A stretch of 25,669 bases of DNA. It comes from an uncultured Alphaproteobacteria bacterium. Its GTDB lineage: Bacteria; Pseudomonadota; Alphaproteobacteria; HIMB59; GCA-002718135. Shown here one piece after another: positions 23,862 to 25,669 of the stretch; within the stretch, counting starts at the first letter, position 1; each line of letters starts with the position of its first letter. Below the pieces are notes generated by a model. That model was not told the DNA's origin. It did not search any database and saw nothing but the letters and a program-made list of their open reading frames with translations. The stretch covers positions 1-25,669 of the forward strand of contig CACNCW010000008.1 in assembly GCA_902619055.1 (NCBI GenBank), read 5' to 3'. Made by a program: the position numbers and the translations under genes.

Positions 23862-25187
23862 ATGAATAAAATTTTAAAGATTTTTTTAACTTTTATTCTT
23901 ACAGCTTTTTTCGCAACTTCAACATTTGCTGCCACTAAAGTAGTTTGGTGGATGGAAAGTAGTGCAGATACTGACCCTACAGTTCAAGAAATGATGTGTG
24001 ATGCTTTTAATGCTGAACAAGATGAAGTAGAATTAGAATGTGTATTCAAAGAAGACATTAATGATACTATCAGACCAGCTCTTTTATCTGGAAGTGGACC
24101 GGACATGTTTGATACACCTGGTGCTTCTTACATAAAAATTTACCAAGATGCAGGTCTTGTTAAATCTATGCAAGAGTATGCTGATCAATATGGTTGGCAA
24201 GACAAACTTCTAGGTTGGGCTTACAACTCAGGAGTATTTGATGGTGAATTATATTCAATTCCAAAAAACTATGAAACAATGATTTATTTTTATAATAAAA
24301 CTTTGTTTGAAGAAAATGGATGGAGCACACCAAATAATTTAGAAGAAGTTGAATCTTTAGCTGCTAAAATCAAAGCTAAGGGAATGAATGTTTACGCGTA
24401 TGGTTCTGCTGGATGGCAGCCAACTCACGAACATTTAGTAGGCAACTATTTCAACACTTATGCTGGACCAGAAAATGTCTATAAAGCATTAATTGGTGAA
24501 AAAAAGTGGACTGATCCAGAGTTTGTAGAAGCAATTGAGCTTTTAAGAAAACACATGGTAGATGAAGGTTATTGGTCTGGTGATCTAGAGACATATTATT
24601 CTTTAGATTGGGATGATTTTAATAACGAGTTTGCTACTAGAGGTTCTGCAATGCTCATGATTGGAACTTGGGGTTTCAATGTAACAGCAACGAATTTTGG
24701 AGAATCGTCTGATGATTGGGATTGGAATCCTTTACCAATTCTGAATTCACAGGCAGGAAGTGCTCCTAATTACCAACTTGCAACAGGTGGAACAATGTCC
24801 ATCAACGCGTCATCTAAAAATGCAGATGGAGCGGCAAAAGTAATTGATTGGATTCTTTCAGATAAAGCAAGAGCTCTTAAAGTAACTGGTAGTTTAGGTT
24901 ATGGCGCTTGGTTGTTGCCACTAAAATACACCGATGCTGACTTTGATCCTAATATTGATCCAAGACAAAAAAGATTCTTGACTGAATTCGCTGAAGCTTC
25001 TGATTCTGGAAACTATGGATATACAACATGGACATTCTATCCGAATGATCCAGGTGTTCATATTTGGAAGGATATGGAAGTGGTTTGGGCTGGAGATATA
25101 ACTCCACTTGAATTTATGGAAGAATCTCAAAGACTTTGGGACCAAGCTCGTGCAGACGATGCATTAGTTCCAGTTGGAAAAAGATAA
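23862..25187 (+). CDS. ABC transporter sugar-binding protein (SBP family 1)
   Basis: A 441-residue periplasmic binding protein for a carbohydrate ABC importer. A signal peptide (MNKILKIF, hydrophobic core, cut near TFA-ATK) leads to VVWWMESSAD. The SBP-1 landmarks SGSGPDMFDTPG, YSIPKNYETMIYFYNKTLFEENG and a C-terminal lobe with RGSAMLMIGTW are present; the protein is rich in Trp, Asp and Glu, usual for oligosaccharide- or polyol-binding members. Two early Cys (in EMMCDAF and ELECVF) might form a disulfide. ATG 23850 is open but overlaps the GGAGG site (23852-23856), which is properly spaced for ATG 23862. It is the first gene of the operon with the permease. Confidence 0.94.
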   Translation: MNKILKIFLTFILTAFFATSTFAATKVVWWMESSADTDPTVQEMMCDAFNAEQDEVELECVFKEDINDTIRPALLSGSGPDMFDTPGASYIKIYQDAGLVKSMQEYADQYGWQDKLLGWAYNSGVFDGELYSIPKNYETMIYFYNKTLFEENGWSTPNNLEEVESLAAKIKAKGMNVYAYGSAGWQPTHEHLVGNYFNTYAGPENVYKALIGEKKWTDPEFVEAIELLRKHMVDEGYWSGDLETYYSLDWDDFNNEFATRGSAMLMIGTWGFNVTATNFGESSDDWDWNPLPILNSQAGSAPNYQLATGGTMSINASSKNADGAAKVIDWILSDKARALKVTGSLGYGAWLLPLKYTDADFDPNIDPRQKRFLTEFAEASDSGNYGYTTWTFYPNDPGVHIWKDMEVVWAGDITPLEFMEESQRLWDQARADDALVPVGKR

Positions 25188-25199
25188 TTTATAAATTTG

Positions 25200-25226
25200 A
25201 ATAAGGGGAAATAATTTCCCCTTATT
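25200..25226 (+). other. Intercistronic hairpin between binding protein and permease
   Basis: AATAAGGGGAAAT (25200-25212) and ATTTCCCCTTATT (25214-25226) are perfect reverse complements around one base, forming an 11-bp stem with a small AT loop. The bases that follow on the plus strand are A-rich, not T-rich, so it should not be a strong forward terminator. Such hairpins commonly protect the 3' end of binding-protein mRNA and lower permease expression relative to it. Confidence 0.75.
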
Positions 25227-25241
25227 AAAAAAAGTAAAATT

Positions 25242-25669
25242 ATGCCAAAATTTTTAACAAGTATAAATGCAATTTCCTGGTACTTTTTATTTCCAGTTAT
25301 ATTTATACATTTTTTTGTTGTAGCATTCCCATCGATACTAAGTTTATTGTTATGTTTAACGGACTGGAATGGTTTTGGCAGAATAAATTACGTTGGATTA
25401 GAAAACTTTCAAGAATTATTTAGAGACCGTGTTTTCAAGAAAGCAGTTAAACACAACATAATTTGGACAGTAATGTTCTTAACAATACCAGTAATCGTAG
25501 CACTTATTATTGCATATCTTTTGACTGGAATAAAAAGAGGACAACTTTTTTATAGGTTAGTATATTTTTTTCCATACATTCTAGCTAGTATCGTTAATTG
25601 TTTGATTTGGAGATACATATTCCATCCAAGACATGGTTTAGGTGGTTGGTTTGAAAATCAAGGTATTGA
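25242..25669 (+). CDS. Sugar ABC transporter permease, MalF/UgpA type, 3'-truncated
   Basis: The first 142 codons of an inner-membrane permease, cut off by the window end. The N terminus MPKFLTSINAISWYFLFPVI begins the first membrane helix. It continues with SLLLCLTDWNGFG, YVGLENFQELF (the periplasmic segment typical of MalF/UgpA/LacF permeases), then KHNIIWTVMFL, IIAYLLTGIKRG and YFFPYILASIVN. The EAA loop lies beyond the window. ATG 25242 follows the binding-protein stop by 54 nt containing a hairpin, without a strong ribosome site. A second permease and ATPase would be expected downstream. Confidence 0.93.
   Translation, partial: MPKFLTSINAISWYFLFPVIFIHFFVVAFPSILSLLLCLTDWNGFGRINYVGLENFQELFRDRVFKKAVKHNIIWTVMFLTIPVIVALIIAYLLTGIKRGQLFYRLVYFFPYILASIVNCLIWRYIFHPRHGLGGWFENQGI

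Noticed and set aside
1..25669. Mobile element, prophage, CRISPR array or toxin-antitoxin pair
   Set aside because: No transposase, integrase, phage or Cas genes, no direct repeat arrays, and no integration duplicate beside the only tRNA were seen.

Overview
The window is very AT-rich, densely packed bacterial chromosome. Gene content (ClpS-ClpA, a D-Ala-D-Ala carboxypeptidase with a SPOR tail, PdxJ, COG3146-type GNAT, HCCA-isomerase-like and GST-fold proteins, binding-protein-dependent sugar uptake) together with tiny or negative gaps between genes suggests a streamlined marine alphaproteobacterium of the SAR11/HIMB59 (AEGEAN-169) kind. The taxonomic placement is inference. I see no phage, transposon, CRISPR or integration structures.

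Layout. 1-998: 3' part of a serine hydrolase. 1012-2022 (-): membrane fatty acid desaturase. 2140-4828: UDP-glucose dehydrogenase overlapping a phosphomannomutase/phosphoglucomutase, a sugar-nucleotide unit for envelope polysaccharide. 4818-5930 (-): DacF-like carboxypeptidase. 6014-8622: clpS-clpA, translationally coupled. 8619-10226 (-): RidA-family protein and a COG3146 GNAT. About 10271-11924: cyclophilin and an M19 dipeptidase. 11895-13246 (-): pdxJ and a LysE-type exporter. 13321-13641: GYD-domain protein. 13650-14306 (-): a GST. 14342-15937: a small membrane protein and a second serine hydrolase. 15948-16415 (-): tRNA-Thr(GGT) followed by a DUF4174 protein.

16466-20747 is the most unusual part. 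On the minus strand, two tandem paralogues each contain two copies of a dimeric alpha/beta-barrel-like domain. They are followed by a YdhR-type one-domain protein, a strong intrinsic terminator, and an NTF2-like protein. Divergently, on the plus strand, lie a Mu-class-like GST, a 2-hydroxychromene-2-carboxylate-isomerase-like (Kappa GST/DsbA fold) protein and a four-helix membrane protein. The divergent control region holds a perfect 13-bp inverted repeat with arms 52 nt apart. The best candidate for an undescribed system is this module, read as a glutathione-linked detoxification or catabolic unit; its substrate cannot be told from sequence.

20813-22755: a 38-codon membrane micro-ORF and a Uup-like ABC-F ATPase. 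22763-23551 (-): HpcH/HpaI-family aldolase. 23862-25669: periplasmic sugar-binding protein and the start of its permease, with an intercistronic hairpin between them. Aldolase and transporter may form one sugar or sugar-acid uptake and cleavage locus. Convergent genes repeatedly overlap or nearly touch at their stop codons, with no terminator between them, which fits a streamlined genome.
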